DNA from: Micropterix aruncella
Taxonomy: Eukaryota; Arthropoda; Insecta; Lepidoptera; Micropterigidae
NCBI GenBank assembly: GCA_944548615.1
Contig: OX155963.1
Span: forward strand, 24,051,711-24,115,710
DNA: 64,000 nt
Direction: 5' to 3'
Shown here: one piece after another, positions 1 to 10,159 of the stretch
How the letters are laid out: every line of letters begins with the position of its first letter
How positions within the stretch are numbered: the first letter of the stretch is position 1
Position numbers and translations under genes: made by a program
The notes under the pieces: model-generated
Databases searched by the model: none
Told to the model about the DNA's origin: nothing
Seen by the model: the letters and a program-made list of their open reading frames with translations, nothing else

Positions 1-448
1 CCAATATTAGTAAACGTTTAAATTGCAATTAAACCTTATCCCCACTCCATTGTCACACTGTGAGTAATGTTAACATTAATTCTGCCGAGGTGAACCATCC
101 ATCATCGGTTACAAAGGTACTGACTAATTAGAATTTGCGTAATGGTGGCGCTAATGAATTGCTTCATCTCGAATGTCAATTGTTTTAATGAAATGTGTGA
201 TTTACGATTGGGCTAATTGAAAGTGGTGGTCATTATTGTTTATTTATTTATTTAGTAATCCAAATTATATGTGATAATAATATGTGAGTAAACAATTTTA
301 GTGGAGGAACTATGCAGAAAAAATATTTTAAAGATTGAATCGATAACATAAAATGAATACATCGCTTAGTCCATTGGCGACGTCACCTAACTAGGCCGGA
401 TCCTCTTATAAGGTAAACGTTTAATTTTGTGTGTCCCTTGCTCAATAT
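1..448. other. No gene recognised
   Basis: AT-rich sequence with many stops in all frames. I see no recognisable repeat end or coding segment here. Confidence 0.5.
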
Positions 449-758
449 TGGGCTCGGTTGCGTTTCTTTGTGAACTAAAATCGGAAATTAGTCCTTGTGA
501 TCGAGACAGGACAAAACACTAAAGTGGAGTGTCAAATGAACGGTTGTCACTTTTTCGCATTAAAACTACCCACTAAAGCCAAAGCACCTGAATCTAAGAC
601 CGCAAGAAATGTGTTCAAATTTATTCAGACGAGTATAAGTTCGACAGGTAGTTTTTATCGACGATCGTTCGTTTCATATTCCGCTCTAACGTATTGCTTT
701 ATCTCGTTCTCTTGAACTTATTTCAGTTTTAGTTCAAGAAGAAACGCAATCGGGCCCA
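449..758. repeat. Foldback MITE, family A, copy 1
   Basis: The element starts TGGGCTCGGTTGCGTTTC and ends with its near-complement CGCAATCGGGCCCA, giving long terminal inverted repeats of about 40 bp. The inner part holds a second inverted pair (GGAGTGTCAAATG against CATATTCCGCTC). Two further copies of the same size class occur at 14835-15143 and 47660-47982. It has no coding capacity; the 72-residue frame at 497-715 is only the repeat read through. Probably a non-autonomous DNA transposon of unknown superfamily. Confidence 0.75.
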
Positions 759-1117
759 TTGTGTTTTTAAAAATAACATATAGCCTTTCGGCAATCAAAA
801 AATATTATTAGTATACCGAAAAATTAAAATAATCATTTGTTAATCATTGTTAACATGATTAAAATAATCATTGTTAACATTAAAATAAGTTATGCACAAA
901 AGAAAAAAAATGTAAAAACATTAAAATTACTAAATACTTAAAATTAGGAGTAAAAAATTAAAATACCAGCAAATAAATTTAAATAAGAATAAAAACATAT
1001 TTAAATGAAATAGTCAACTTCGAAAAATACTAAGATATTATTAAAATAATTCTGCATGGGTAGGAATTGTTTTAGGGGAGTTTTATTTAAGGCCTTTTAT
1101 GAAATGTGTGCATATAC
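759..1117. other. AT-rich spacer, no gene
   Basis: Strongly A/T-biased with short TTAACAT-type duplications (about 836-885). No feature recognised. Confidence 0.5.
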
Positions 1118-1144
1118 TGGGTGGCGCAATAGAACGTGCATATT
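1118..1144. repeat. Left terminal inverted repeat of DD41D element
   Basis: 27 bp, the exact reverse complement of 2486-2512. Complementarity stops at the next base on both sides. Confidence 0.92.
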
Positions 1145-1230
1145 GCATCATTTTTTGGCGGGGTGGAAAGCGCGCGGGCGGGGGGAACCTTACCTCGTTG
1201 GTTAGGCGGGCTCATGGAGTTTTAGTTACT

Positions 1231-2319
1231 ATGAGTCACTTCGACGGGAAGCAACGCGCATTTTGCGTGCGCGCGTTTTACCAGACCTCTCGTTCATACG
1301 TTGTTATTAGGCGACTATATTGTTCTGAATATGAACTACGGCGAATCAGTCAAGCTCCGAGTGCTAATTTAATTAAAATATGGATAAAGCGTTTCGAAGA
1401 GACTGGCTCAACGTTTAAACCCAAAGCAAAAGGTCGTCCAAGAACATCTAGGACCGAAGACAATATTGAGAGAGTTATGCAGTCGGTACAAGGAGAACCA
1501 CAAATGTCTACTCGCAAGAGATCGTCCGTCTTACACTTATCGCGACGAAGTTTGCAACGAATTTTAAAGTTGGATCTTAAATTGCATCCATACAAGCTGC
1601 AATTAACACAAGAATTGAAAGAATCTGACTTCGGAGCAAGGCTCGCATTTGCTGATGAAATGCTGAATCGGTTTTCCAATTGTGACAACATCCTTTTCTC
1701 TGATGAGGCTCATTTTCACATGAATGGGTTCGTAAACCGTCAAAATTGTCGTTACTGGCATAGTGAGAATCCTAAACTTAAACATCAGAAACCACTGCAT
1801 AGTCCTAAAGTGACAGTATGGGCAGCAATCTCGGGCAGAGGAATAGTGGGTCCGTTTTTCTTTGAAAATGCGCGTGGACAAAACGTCACTGTTAATACCC
1901 AACGCTATGTTGCTATGTTGGAAGGCTTTTTGGCTCCAGAACTTGAAAATTCAAGAATAAGGAATTCTAGGACATGGTTTCAACAAGATGGAGCCACTTG
2001 TCACACATCTAATGACTCCATGGCGGTTGTGAAACAGATGTTCCCTGGAAAAGTGATTTCAAAGAGAGGTGATATCCCATGGCCCCCACGTAGTCCGGAC
2101 TTAACGCCTCCTGACTTTTTTTTGTGGGGGTACCTTAAACACAAAGTCTACAGCAATAATCCAAGAAACATCGACGAGCTCAAGCAGAATATCCGTGGTG
2201 AAATGGCAGCAATCACACCAGCATTACTGAACAAAGTTTTCAATAATTTCCGTTTGCGGTTAGAGGAGTGCCGTCGTAGAGAGGGTCATCATTTAGATGA
2301 TGTTATTTTTAAAAAATAA
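1231..2319 (+). CDS. mariner-like transposase, DD41D (rosa-like)
   Basis: Cut-and-paste transposase that would bind the element's terminal repeats and catalyse excision and insertion in the nucleus. I place the start at the ATG at 1231 (MSHFDGKQ) rather than the in-frame upstream ATG at 1099, because the upstream one lies outside the left terminal repeat and adds low-complexity residues. That gives 362 residues, usual for mariner transposases. Residues about 5-60 form a helix-turn-helix DNA-binding region of the kind annotated as DUF4817 in insect mariners; a GRPR linker is at 68-71. The catalytic triad is D158 (FSDEAHF), D253 (QQDGATCH) and D295 (SPDLTPPDFFLWG). The 41 residues between the second and third D define DD41D spacing, known from rosa-type elements. 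No stop or frameshift interrupts it, so it could be functional. Family assignment rests on motif spacing alone. Confidence 0.9.
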   Translation: MSHFDGKQRAFCVRAFYQTSRSYVVIRRLYCSEYELRRISQAPSANLIKIWIKRFEETGSTFKPKAKGRPRTSRTEDNIERVMQSVQGEPQMSTRKRSSVLHLSRRSLQRILKLDLKLHPYKLQLTQELKESDFGARLAFADEMLNRFSNCDNILFSDEAHFHMNGFVNRQNCRYWHSENPKLKHQKPLHSPKVTVWAAISGRGIVGPFFFENARGQNVTVNTQRYVAMLEGFLAPELENSRIRNSRTWFQQDGATCHTSNDSMAVVKQMFPGKVISKRGDIPWPPRSPDLTPPDFFLWGYLKHKVYSNNPRNIDELKQNIRGEMAAITPALLNKVFNNFRLRLEECRRREGHHLDDVIFKK

Positions 2320-2474
2320 ACTTCAGTTCTTACTTAACAATTCCTCAGTTTTATTTTAACTATACCTGTTGTATTTATTTTTTTAATGATGTTATTTTTA
2401 AAAAATAAACTTCAGTTCTTACTTAACAATTCCTCAGTTTTATTTTAACTATACCTGTTGTATTTATTTTTTTA
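2297..2474. repeat. 89-bp tandem duplication across the transposase stop codon
   Basis: Two copies, 2297-2385 and 2386-2474, starting ATGATGTTATTTTT and appearing identical. The unit includes the last seven codons, the TAA stop and the 3' untranslated stretch, so the second copy lies downstream of the stop and does not alter the protein. The near identity suggests a recent event. Confidence 0.9.
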
Positions 2475-2485
2475 TATTTTTTTTA

Positions 2486-2512
2486 AATATGCACGTTCTA
2501 TTGCGCCACCCA
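2486..2512. repeat. Right terminal inverted repeat of DD41D element
   Basis: Perfect 27-bp complement of the left end; finishes GCGCCACCCA. Confidence 0.92.
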
Positions 2513-2551
2513 TGATCTAGGTACGTATAGGTTTCACAAACCCAAAAAGTC

Positions 2552-2566
2552 TGTTTAAACTGTAGT
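2552..2566. repeat. Left 15-bp target-site duplication of GC-rich element
   Basis: TGTTTAAACTGTAGT occurs here and again at 3970-3984, exactly flanking the outer GC-rich element. A direct repeat of this length is typical of LINE-type target-primed insertion. Confidence 0.8.
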
Positions 2567-3046
2567 GGTGGTGAACGGTTTCGTGCAGTTTGGGCCACAA
2601 GATCCATTTTGTTCTCGGATCGGCTCAACTCACGATTCAGCTCCTATTCAGAAGCCTCCTCGAGTGGAAGGCTATCCCGGGTAAGACTCCCGGGTCTCAG
2701 TCCTCAGAGCTGGTGGACTGGTTTCTCCCGGCGGGATTGCATCCCGGCGTTACTAGACGGTTTGCCCACCGGTCGGTGAAGCCAATCGGTTGTGCATTCT
2801 GACTAATTGCTGAAGGGGTCTGGAGACTATGGAAATACACTGTTTCCTAAGCAGCGGTGGTGGTTGTTGATCTGTTGTCATGCCACTCTTGAAATGACCT
2901 TGGGCCACTCGATCCCGTGTGGCACTACCGGCAAAGAACGCCCTGGTCCGCGATAAATTCAAACTGAATTACCGCTGTAATACAACAGGTAGAGGTCGCG
3001 TAAGCGACTTCGGATTCGTAACCAGTCGGGAGGACGGAGGTATTCT

Positions 3047-3060
3047 GAAGGCTAATTACA
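3047..3060. repeat. 14-bp target-site duplication, left copy
   Basis: GAAGGCTAATTACA here and at 3727-3740 brackets the reverse-oriented copy. The uninterrupted counterpart at about 9520-9535 (CTGAAAGTCAACTCCAGACG) has this site once and unfilled. Confidence 0.85.
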
Positions 3061-3726
3061 TCTTGCGGTGTCAACTACAACGGGCGAGCCCGTCACCACA
3101 GGACGTTTTAACGATTAGTCGTTCTGTCGCCCTGCAGTGAACGTAGAAGACTTTGGACAGTACATTCTACGTCCAGCTACGTCACAACCCGTGAGAGTCC
3201 AACGCCTTACCGCGAGTGAGCCAGGAATAAACCCGGCGGGCTCGAGATACTCGCGCCCTCACTTCCAATTGTGACCAGATTTCTCCGGTCTCTCGATTGG
3301 TTCCGAGTTCGAGGTCGCTTGCGCGGTCCTCTCCCTTACGAAGCGGTGAAACGGAGTGCACCGAATCTGTCGCGGACCAAGGCGTCCTTTGCCCGACTCT
3401 GAACCGGGATCGGATGGCCAATGGTCATTTCAAGAGCAGTCGCCGTAAGGTAGACAACTGCCCCCGCTCTATAGGAAACAATACAGTTCCCAGACTCCCC
3501 CGATTGTTAGTCGGAGAGCACAATCGATTGGCTTGCGCCGCTCGGTGCGCAGACCGTCCAGGAGCGCCAGAGGATTGTTCCCAGGGGAGACTGGTTGACC
3601 CAGTGTCCTACCCAGGCTCGCACCCCATGCGTGGAGGCCATCGGATGGGTGTTGACCCGTGAGTGTGACCGACCCTGAAACAGAATGGGTCTTCGTGGCC
3701 AACTCAGCAAGGGCCCATTAGCTCCC
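3061..3726 (-). mobile_element. GC-rich SINE-like element, nested reverse copy
   Basis: A 666-bp copy inserted antisense into the outer copy. Read on the minus strand it begins GGGAGCTAATGGGCCC and ends GTTGTAGTTGACACCGCAAGA less one base, covering all the family's blocks. Other copies have GTTAGTCAGAGTC just before GGGAGCT, so this one may be slightly 5' truncated. Both flanks carry the exact 14-bp duplication. It defines the family's ends better than any other copy here. The 3' end has no poly(A) tail; copies differ in the last ~10 bases after GTTGTAGTTGACA. Confidence 0.85.
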
Positions 3727-3740
3727 GAAGGCTAATTACA
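3727..3740. repeat. 14-bp target-site duplication, right copy
   Basis: Second GAAGGCTAATTACA. The outer element resumes immediately with GACGGAGATATCC. Confidence 0.85.
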
Positions 3741-3969
3741 GACGGAGATATCCTGCCAAAACTGGTAGTTAGGGAGCGAGGCTGACCGCTGGTTACCTAT
3801 CCCAATGCCTCGCCGTAAGGCGTTGGCCTCTGACGGGCAAGTGGCGGAAATTCACGTTGGATTGTTTTGTTTTAAGTCGTCTGCGCTCACCTCACGGGAG
3901 ACAGAACGTTACATTTCGTTAAAACTTCCTGAGGTGACGGGTTCGCCCGTTGTAGTTGACAACTCTAGT

Positions 3970-3984
3970 TGTTTAAACTGTAGT
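3970..3984. repeat. Right 15-bp target-site duplication of GC-rich element
   Basis: Exact repeat of 2552-2566. Confidence 0.8.
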
Positions 3985-4089
3985 ATGAAAAGGAATCAGT
4001 ATGTCTCTCTGGGGCTGCATCCTAAACTAGTTGTATAATTTCGCTCTAATTTGGATATTTATTTATATCATGTATAATATTTTTTTGCG

Positions 4090-4480
4090 TCGCTTACATA
4101 CAAGATATTCCAACCAAATTTTCACAACGTGATTTCGGTCCAACAAGGCATCTGCAATCCAATATTTCGAGATTGAAGTATGACTAACGCGCCCTCTGGT
4201 GGATCGATTCAACTTCAATCTTTTCAACTCTTGCCATGACCGAATGATGCCCGCATGCCAAATCCAGCTCAATCAGATGAAGCGTTTAGGCGATATCGTG
4301 AAGGAATACACACGCACACACACAGACACACAGACACCCAGACACACAGACACACTGACGCATAGACATACTTCAGTCTGGAAATGGTCCTAATCGTCTC
4401 AGGGGGTGACAAAGCGGATATTTCCGTCTTCATCTCGATTTTATTAGCGCGATCACAATACTTTTCGTAGCGCCGGGAAT
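4090..4480 (+). repeat. Microsatellite-bearing interspersed repeat, copy A
   Basis: Shared core: CAATATTTCGAGATTGAAG, a GCGCCCTCTGGTGGA block, GATGCCCGCATGCCAAAT, GATGAAGCGTTTAGGCG, then an ACACAC/ACAGACAC microsatellite (about 4308-4365), CTGGAAATGGTCCTAATCG and TTTCCGTCTTCATCTCG. Other copies: 6375-6720, 8335-8575 (minus), 46865-47260, 49330-49580, 51010-51130. It resembles the microsatellite-associated elements known from Lepidoptera. Non-coding. Confidence 0.75.
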
Positions 4481-6191
4481 TTAAAAAAGGGGAGTTAAAC
4501 TTAAAAAACGATTTTCCTCGGCAAGCAAGGCATACATTAAAAAATATAAAGTATGGACTGATTATCCAGCAAAATCCAGCAAAATCGAAAACTGCTTGAA
4601 ACTATAAAATACCTACTGTCCTATTTAAAATGACACAAATATTATTTTCTTACTTACGTGAGTTTTAGAGGATGATGAAAAAGTCTGATTGATGCACGGT
4701 TATCATATACTTTCTAACATTTGTTCAATTAAGTGTCGTGCCTTTATTGGTACTTAATCGACGCAAAATTGTGTGCTTTTCATTTTGGAATAGATTTTTT
4801 TCTGTAGAATAGTCAGTCATTTTTTTCTGTAGAATATTATTAGCGAGAAACTGAAAAAAAAGCCTGAAAATGTCGATGTTTTTGTGGGGTTTCGTCTAAG
4901 GCTCAATGTCGCGAGTGATTTATCTTGAAAAATTGGCTTCAATGGGTATCCGTGCGAGCGAGCAGGATAGACGCACCACATGAATGAACAAGCGATACAG
5001 TGCTATAGGTGCAGTTATGTGCGGCTTTCTCACATGCTCTGTACTTCAAGGTCGTGGACGCATATAAATTAACAACCAAAATTAGTCAGTTTAGGAAAAT
5101 TCATTATTATGCAGGCAGGGATCTACGGAAAACAGCAAGTGTTCTACGGGACGAAAAATTTGGGTACCTCTTATGTAGAGGTTCAGCCACTTTTTCTCAG
5201 TCTTTTGAAAATATAATTTACAAGTTTAACATTCCCTAAAATGCTTACAATATTGTTTTCCAGAACTGAGGGCTTCGTTAAAAGCGTCAACTTCTTTCAA
5301 CAAGGTTTGATGCCTTACCGTTGATAACACATCCTACAAATTCAATGGCAATTTTGTTCTTTCTCATGATCGGCCCAGATTTTCTTAATCGCTTGAGAAC
5401 ACTTGTTCGTTATGTTCCATCATTATGTTCTCTGATATTTGTAGTGCAAATGAAAAAATCTAAATAAATGTAGACACCCATCGAGTAACTGATGATGTAG
5501 TGAAGATGGAGCGAGTAATATACAGGCCATTTTCATGCAGTCTAGAAGGTAGTTAGCCATTCATTGGCAAACGAAATCCTTCCTTCGAAGTCAAACGAGG
5601 TCCTTATTTTGCGAAGACTGTGCATCGTGATGACATTATAAAATCTAACGATACGTACGTTCGCTTCATTTTTACGTCGGCTATGACAATTCTCAGAGCA
5701 GCGGATAAGCTAGAATACGACTTAAGGCGAGGCGTAAAAAAACAAAATGAAATTTGGCGGGAAAATAAAACAAAATGGCCGTCGTGAGCTTCCGTGTCGT
5801 TAGGCGCCAAAAGCTTCGCTCTAGCGTTCATATAAAATCGGCGTGACATTGAATTAGAATGTTCCAGGAACTGTAGCGTTGCCGATCGTAAAAATATTAT
5901 GCGCAATTTGGCGCGCTATCGCCTCGCGCGAAAGCTAAATCGATTGACGGGACGTTGAAGTAGCCTCTAAACTCTGAATAAGTAGATACTCGTAAACGAA
6001 CGGCAGTTCTATGTAATGAAGTGAAATATATTTTCTAAATGTTTTTTTTTTGTGGTTATGTTCATAACTGTAGCCTACACGAAAATATTGTCCAAAAAAG
6101 GATTTTTTCACATGTATTTTCCGCAAATTTCTTCTTATTATCAAAACAACCATAAATTTGATAATATTTTTTATTATGTAAAAAAACGGTA
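4481..6191. other. No gene recognised
   Basis: Unassigned AT-rich sequence. Short frames (5009-5239 plus, 5604-5906 minus) resemble no family I know and lack supporting context. Confidence 0.45.
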
Positions 6192-6720
6192 GTGTCACCC
6201 CGAGACTTTCCCGGCGAGCTGACAACCCCCCCCCCCCCAAAATCCAAACCCCGTTCCTCTAAACCCCTCCTCCCTCCGACAGTGATTGTGTCAAGTGCAA
6301 TCATCGCAAACGTAGTACATGTGTAGTATTTCCGTGGCAGATAATGGCTATTTTCCAATACGATATTTTCTTAAAGATATGGCAGAATATGAAAATTATT
6401 TGTGTCGCTTGTTTAACATATATTACAACCAAAATTTCACTAAGTCCAATATTTCGAGATTTAGGTTTGACTAGAGCGCCCCCTAGGTGGACCGATTTCA
6501 ACCACAATATTTTCAACTCTTTCCATGATCAAATGATGCCTATTTGAGCGCTATTCTGGAGGAATACACACACACACACACACACACATACGCAGATACA
6601 GACTTCAACCTGGGAATGGTCTTAATCGTCTCGGGGGGGGGGGGGGGGGGAGGGGGAGGTCAAAATGGATATTTCCGTCATCTCAAAAGAAAAAAATGCA
6701 CATTCACAATACTTTCCCTA
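6192..6720 (+). repeat. Poly-C-ended MITE with microsatellite repeat, copy B
   Basis: Left end GTGTCACCCCGAGACTTTCC runs into TGACAA and a 13-base C tract (6226-6238), matching the left end of the 46789-47312 element. It continues into the microsatellite-bearing core (6375-6720) with (CA)n at about 6566-6588 and an 18-base G tract at 6633-6650. The expected right terminal repeat after the G tract is not seen, so the element is incomplete or rearranged. Confidence 0.65.
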
Positions 6721-7479
6721 ACCGTTGATCAATATAAATTTACTACAACTTTTTAGCTAAAACTTTGTGCGCACCCGTGTGCTCAGCATACTGTACAGAT
6801 GTACAATTTCCCTAATACATACAGAGTCGGCGCTGAAGCTAAAACAGCTATTACCCCATACCTCTTTACTCAGCCACATATTATATTTTTGAGTATTTTA
6901 TTTTTCTTTACTGATGATTAGGTGCTGATGGAGGGTGATTGATTATTATATAAAATTTTAAATAAATCAACAATATCAATATTTTTTAAAAATGTAACAA
7001 GAATGTTATGAGTGAGATAAATTTAGAAAGCTTTAACTCATATAATACAGAAAAAAAATATCCGACCAGAATAATCAATTTCGAGTATTTTGGTATGTAC
7101 TGAGACCCTTTTGAAAGAACAGGTGGTTCTTAAAAATGCCTTATTCAATAGTAGAATAGTAATTGAAGAACGGAAACTGAATGTACTCTCATGACATTTC
7201 AAAAATAGCAACCCATTTATACTGACATCTCTGACTATATAATTAGGGAATTTTAGGAGATATAACTGCTAACTGTTTGAAACTTAGCATTCATTGAGAC
7301 GTACTGTGAAACATACTGAAAGTCTTCTACTCCATCTGTTGCGCTAGAGCCGCCATCTTGAAAAAAATGGCGCTACGATTCAGTTTTTCGCTTGTAACTC
7401 GCTAACTGTTAGCGATATCGGAATTATGCATGATATAAATAAGAAATATTATATAATTCTCTACAAAAACTGGTCACAG
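6721..7479. other. No gene recognised
   Basis: AT-rich, unassigned. Confidence 0.45.
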
Positions 7480-7725
7480 CACTGACTTCTTCTCATTGTT
7501 TTTCACCGTGAATTGAGCCCGTCTTTGGAATGCTTTGCCGAAAAATGTGAGCACCGCGCCAAGCATAACATGTTTTAAACTTTGCGTCCTTATAGGTGTT
7601 AGTTTTTTTTGGTGTTGCACATTCTGTGCCCATAAATATTGAAATATATATTTTCTCCATCTTTTTTTTGTATTTCATACTCTTTATATAGGCAAGAAGC
7701 TATTATTATTATTAAATTCAATAAA
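7480..7725 (+). mobile_element. LINE 3' end, family L1a, 5' truncated
   Basis: Matches the reverse-strand copies at 13082-13775 and 58155-59000. Shared landmarks: GACTTCTTCTCATTG, GGAATGCTTTGCCGAAAAA, GCCAAGCATAA, CCTTATAGGTGTTAG, GGTGTTGCACATTCTGTG, and a TTATTATTATTA tail. Only the last coding residues and the 3' untranslated region remain. Confidence 0.7.
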
Positions 7726-8334
7726 CAATAGAAAGAAAATATGATCTTAGAAACATTGATTTATTGCAGTGAAAATACGGATGGGCCTATCTTATTCCTT
7801 TTCATTATTGCTGAATACTTATCAGTGCGGTCATATGCCTTACGTACATAATATATCTCGGCCGTACACAAGTTTTAGCCCACTGTTTCAGCGCAGCCGA
7901 TCTTCCTGGAAACTTTTCCTCTTACTATTTGGCCCGTTCCCTGTGGAGTGTAATGAATGAAGCATGGAACTGTAAACAAGCAACTCCTACGACTATGCTG
8001 GCGAGTTTTAGCGATATGCTAAGAATGTTGTAGAGCAGTGCTCTGAAGTTCTATGCCTCGGAGATAAACTATGCTTAATAACCTTTCATAATATGAACCA
8101 GAGGTGCAGCTAAGATGGATGTAAATCAGTATGTATACAACACAGTCCGTGCGACCATCCGAGACAATAGCAACCACTTGGCAAATATTGAAATTGATGG
8201 AGAAGGACAAAAAAAGGACACGTAGCACCAGGATCATTGGGCTGATTACACATGAACATTTAAGTTGGAAGCTCCATCAGAGCACTGAGATTTCAAAAGG
8301 TCGATGCGTCCGAAAGGCCGCTGCGCCGCTGTCT
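7726..8334. other. No gene recognised
   Basis: Unassigned; no domain in the short frames of either strand. Confidence 0.4.
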
Positions 8335-8575
8335 TTTACTTTCCTGGCAAGGAAAGTATTGTGGACGGACTTAAGTGTGTCTATCTGTTTGTCTGTATTT
8401 ATTCCACTACGATAGCGCCGAAACAGGCAGGCAGGCATCATTTGGTCGAAATCGGTCTACCTGAGGGCGTGCTAGTCATTCTTCAGTCTCGAAATATTGC
8501 ACTAGAGATTTGAAATTCGGTACACAGATCGTCGTAGGGTCAAAACCACATTGTTAACTTTTGGTTACAAAATCT
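8335..8575 (-). repeat. Microsatellite-bearing interspersed repeat, copy C
   Basis: The reverse complement contains CAATATTTCGAGACTGAAG, AGCACGCCCTCAGGTAGACC, ATGATGCCTGCCTGC and CGGCGCTATCGTAGTGGAAT, matching copy A. The microsatellite is degenerate (ACAGACAAACAGATAGACAC). Confidence 0.65.
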
Positions 8576-9354
8576 CTTATACCTACAAGCGAGCCAAAAT
8601 AAAAAAAACCGACATTTTAATCAAATAATAACGTCGAGTCGCCCGGGAGAAGAAACAAACCATATTGGAAAATAGCCATTTATTCCCACGAAAATACTAG
8701 ATTTCTGTCGGGAAAGGGTGGGGGGGGGTCCAATATTTTTTCCGTAGGTTTCTATCCCGCCTTATCTAGAATGATTCATCTTCGAAGAAAATAGATCAAG
8801 TACTTAGGATGTATATAAAGTCCCGGACGAAAATATTCTCTTCTTCCGGTGTTCTTCTTGCGTGGGCTACTATCCCGCCTTATCTAGAGTGCTATAGTTA
8901 TCCAAGGGTTTAGGATGCAAAAGGGGTTTGGGGGGGGGGGGGGATATTGGGAGGGAGGGGGGAGGGACGTTTCGAAGTGATTTTTTCACCGATATTTTAA
9001 CATTACACACTAGTAGGTGTATTGCATTAGACCTCGCGTCCAAAAACAGAAACATTAAAACAATCATTATTTCGAGACGGAATTCAAAAATAAATAAAAA
9101 TCCCAACACATAGGAGAAGAGAGCCTGAAGCGGTCATACTGCCTAAAGCGGGCGCTCTCTTGTATGCAGTAACATAAAAAACATTGTGCGCTCTCGTACC
9201 GCGTGGGTAAACTCCACGCCCCTCTTACCCTGCAGCAGTCACCCGGCTCGCCTGCAAGCACGCGTTTAGAAGCAGCGCAAAAAATATTGTATTCGTTTTT
9301 TTTACCGAAATTGTGAGGTATGTTACTCTATTTTTGTTTATTTTAGGCTGTTGT
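8576..9354. other. No gene recognised; G tract
   Basis: Contains a 14-base G run at 8930-8943 followed by G-rich sequence to about 8970, and two copies of CCCGCCTTATCTAGA (about 8757 and 8875). No coding evidence. Confidence 0.45.
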
Positions 9355-9725
9355 AATGCCTCCCATGAAACGACCTTCAGCCATCCGATCTCGTGTGGCA
9401 TAACGGGCAAAGGACGCCCAGGTCCGCGATAAATTTAAATTGAATTACCGCTGTAATACAACAGGTATAGCCCGCGTAAGCGACTTCGGACCCGTAACCA
9501 GTCGGGAGGATAGAGGTATCCTGAAAGTCAACTCCAGACGGAGATATCCTACCAAAACTGGTAGTTAGTGGGTGAGGCTGCCCGCTGGGTACCTTTCCCG
9601 GTGCCTCGCCGTAAGGCGTTGGCCTCTAACTGGCTTGTTGGCGAAGCTAGACAATAGATTGTCTTGTCTCTAAACGTTCTACGTTCACCGCCCTACTGCC
9701 CACTTTAGACATCCTCTTGGGGTAA
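9355..9725 (+). mobile_element. GC-rich SINE-like element, 5'-truncated copy
   Basis: Contains the later blocks of the family (GGCAAAGGACGCCCAGG, CCGCGATAAATTTAAATTG, GCGTAAGCGACTTCGGA, AACTGGTAGTTAG, GTAAGGCGTTGGCCTC) in the same order as 2567-3969. Its CTGAAAGTCAACTCCAGACG is the unfilled counterpart of the target disrupted by the nested copy at 3061-3726. The 5' third is missing and the 3' end has diverged. Confidence 0.75.
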
Positions 9726-10159
9726 AGCGAGCATTCGTGGGAGTTTGGTAATTTTTCTTGTTTTTGGCGTTTTGCATGTATTTACCAAATATTCAGAATT
9801 CGGTATTCAATTTATTCTTTCAGAATATACAATAAAAGCATGAATAATTAATATATTGACATATATATAAAACTAATCAAGTAGAAATATTCATTTGACA
9901 GTAGCGTTGACTACATTCGGCTTTACACGGCAGACAAATAAAAAAAACAGAACTGATTCCATGTACTTGAGTATGCATATAAAGTAAATAATAATTATAA
10001 AAATATTAATAGTCGTCTAGAGAATAGACACTCTATGCAAACATAATGACAAAATAGAAAGTATCAAAACAAAATTGAAAAAAACAACGTATGTAGGTGG
10101 TCAGGTAAGTTACGTTAAACATTGTAATCTACATAATAAATAATGTAGATTAATGCCGA
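9726..10159. other. No gene recognised
   Basis: AT-rich spacer. Confidence 0.45.

Larger units (their letters stand above)
1118..2512 (+). mobile_element. Tc1/mariner-superfamily transposon, DD41D type, near intact
   Basis: This 1395-bp element is bounded by 27-bp perfect terminal inverted repeats at 1118-1144 (starting TGGGTGGCGCAATAG) and 2486-2512. It carries one long uninterrupted transposase frame. The size, the single frame and the terminal repeats fit an autonomous Tc1/mariner-type element. A clean TA duplication is not visible: the left flank reads CATATAC and the right flank TGATCTAG, so one or both outermost bases may have changed. It is the best preserved transposon in the window. 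An 89-bp tandem duplication lies at its 3' end. Confidence 0.9.
2567..3969 (+). mobile_element. GC-rich SINE-like element, outer copy, interrupted by nested copy
   Basis: A GC-rich non-coding repeat standing out from AT-rich flanks. Removing the nested insertion and one duplication (680 bp) leaves about 723 bp. In order it contains a 5' part (GTGCAGTTTGGGCCACAAG), a GGACGGTTTGCGCA-like block, a CCGCGATAAATTC block, a GCGACTTCGGA block, a GGCGTTGGCCTC block, and a 3' end with the self-complementary ACGGGTTCGCCCGT. It is flanked by an exact 15-bp direct repeat (2552-2566 and 3970-3984). Frames of 70-120 residues on both strands are not conserved between copies and I do not treat them as genes. 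Related copies lie at 9.4, 18.7-19.5, 27.8-29.4, 31.3-32.5 and 51.8 kb. Confidence 0.8.

Noticed and set aside
1099..1230. Upstream in-frame ATG for the DD41D transposase
   Set aside because: It precedes the left terminal inverted repeat, so it would lie outside the element; the ATG at 1231 gives the usual length.
1350..1902. Two minus-strand frames of 113 and 99 codons
   Set aside because: Shadows of the transposase gene on the plus strand.
2590..3702. Several open frames of 67-121 codons on both strands within the GC-rich element
   Set aside because: The same positions in other copies are broken or differ in frame; the openness comes from high GC content. No domain or initiation context is shared.
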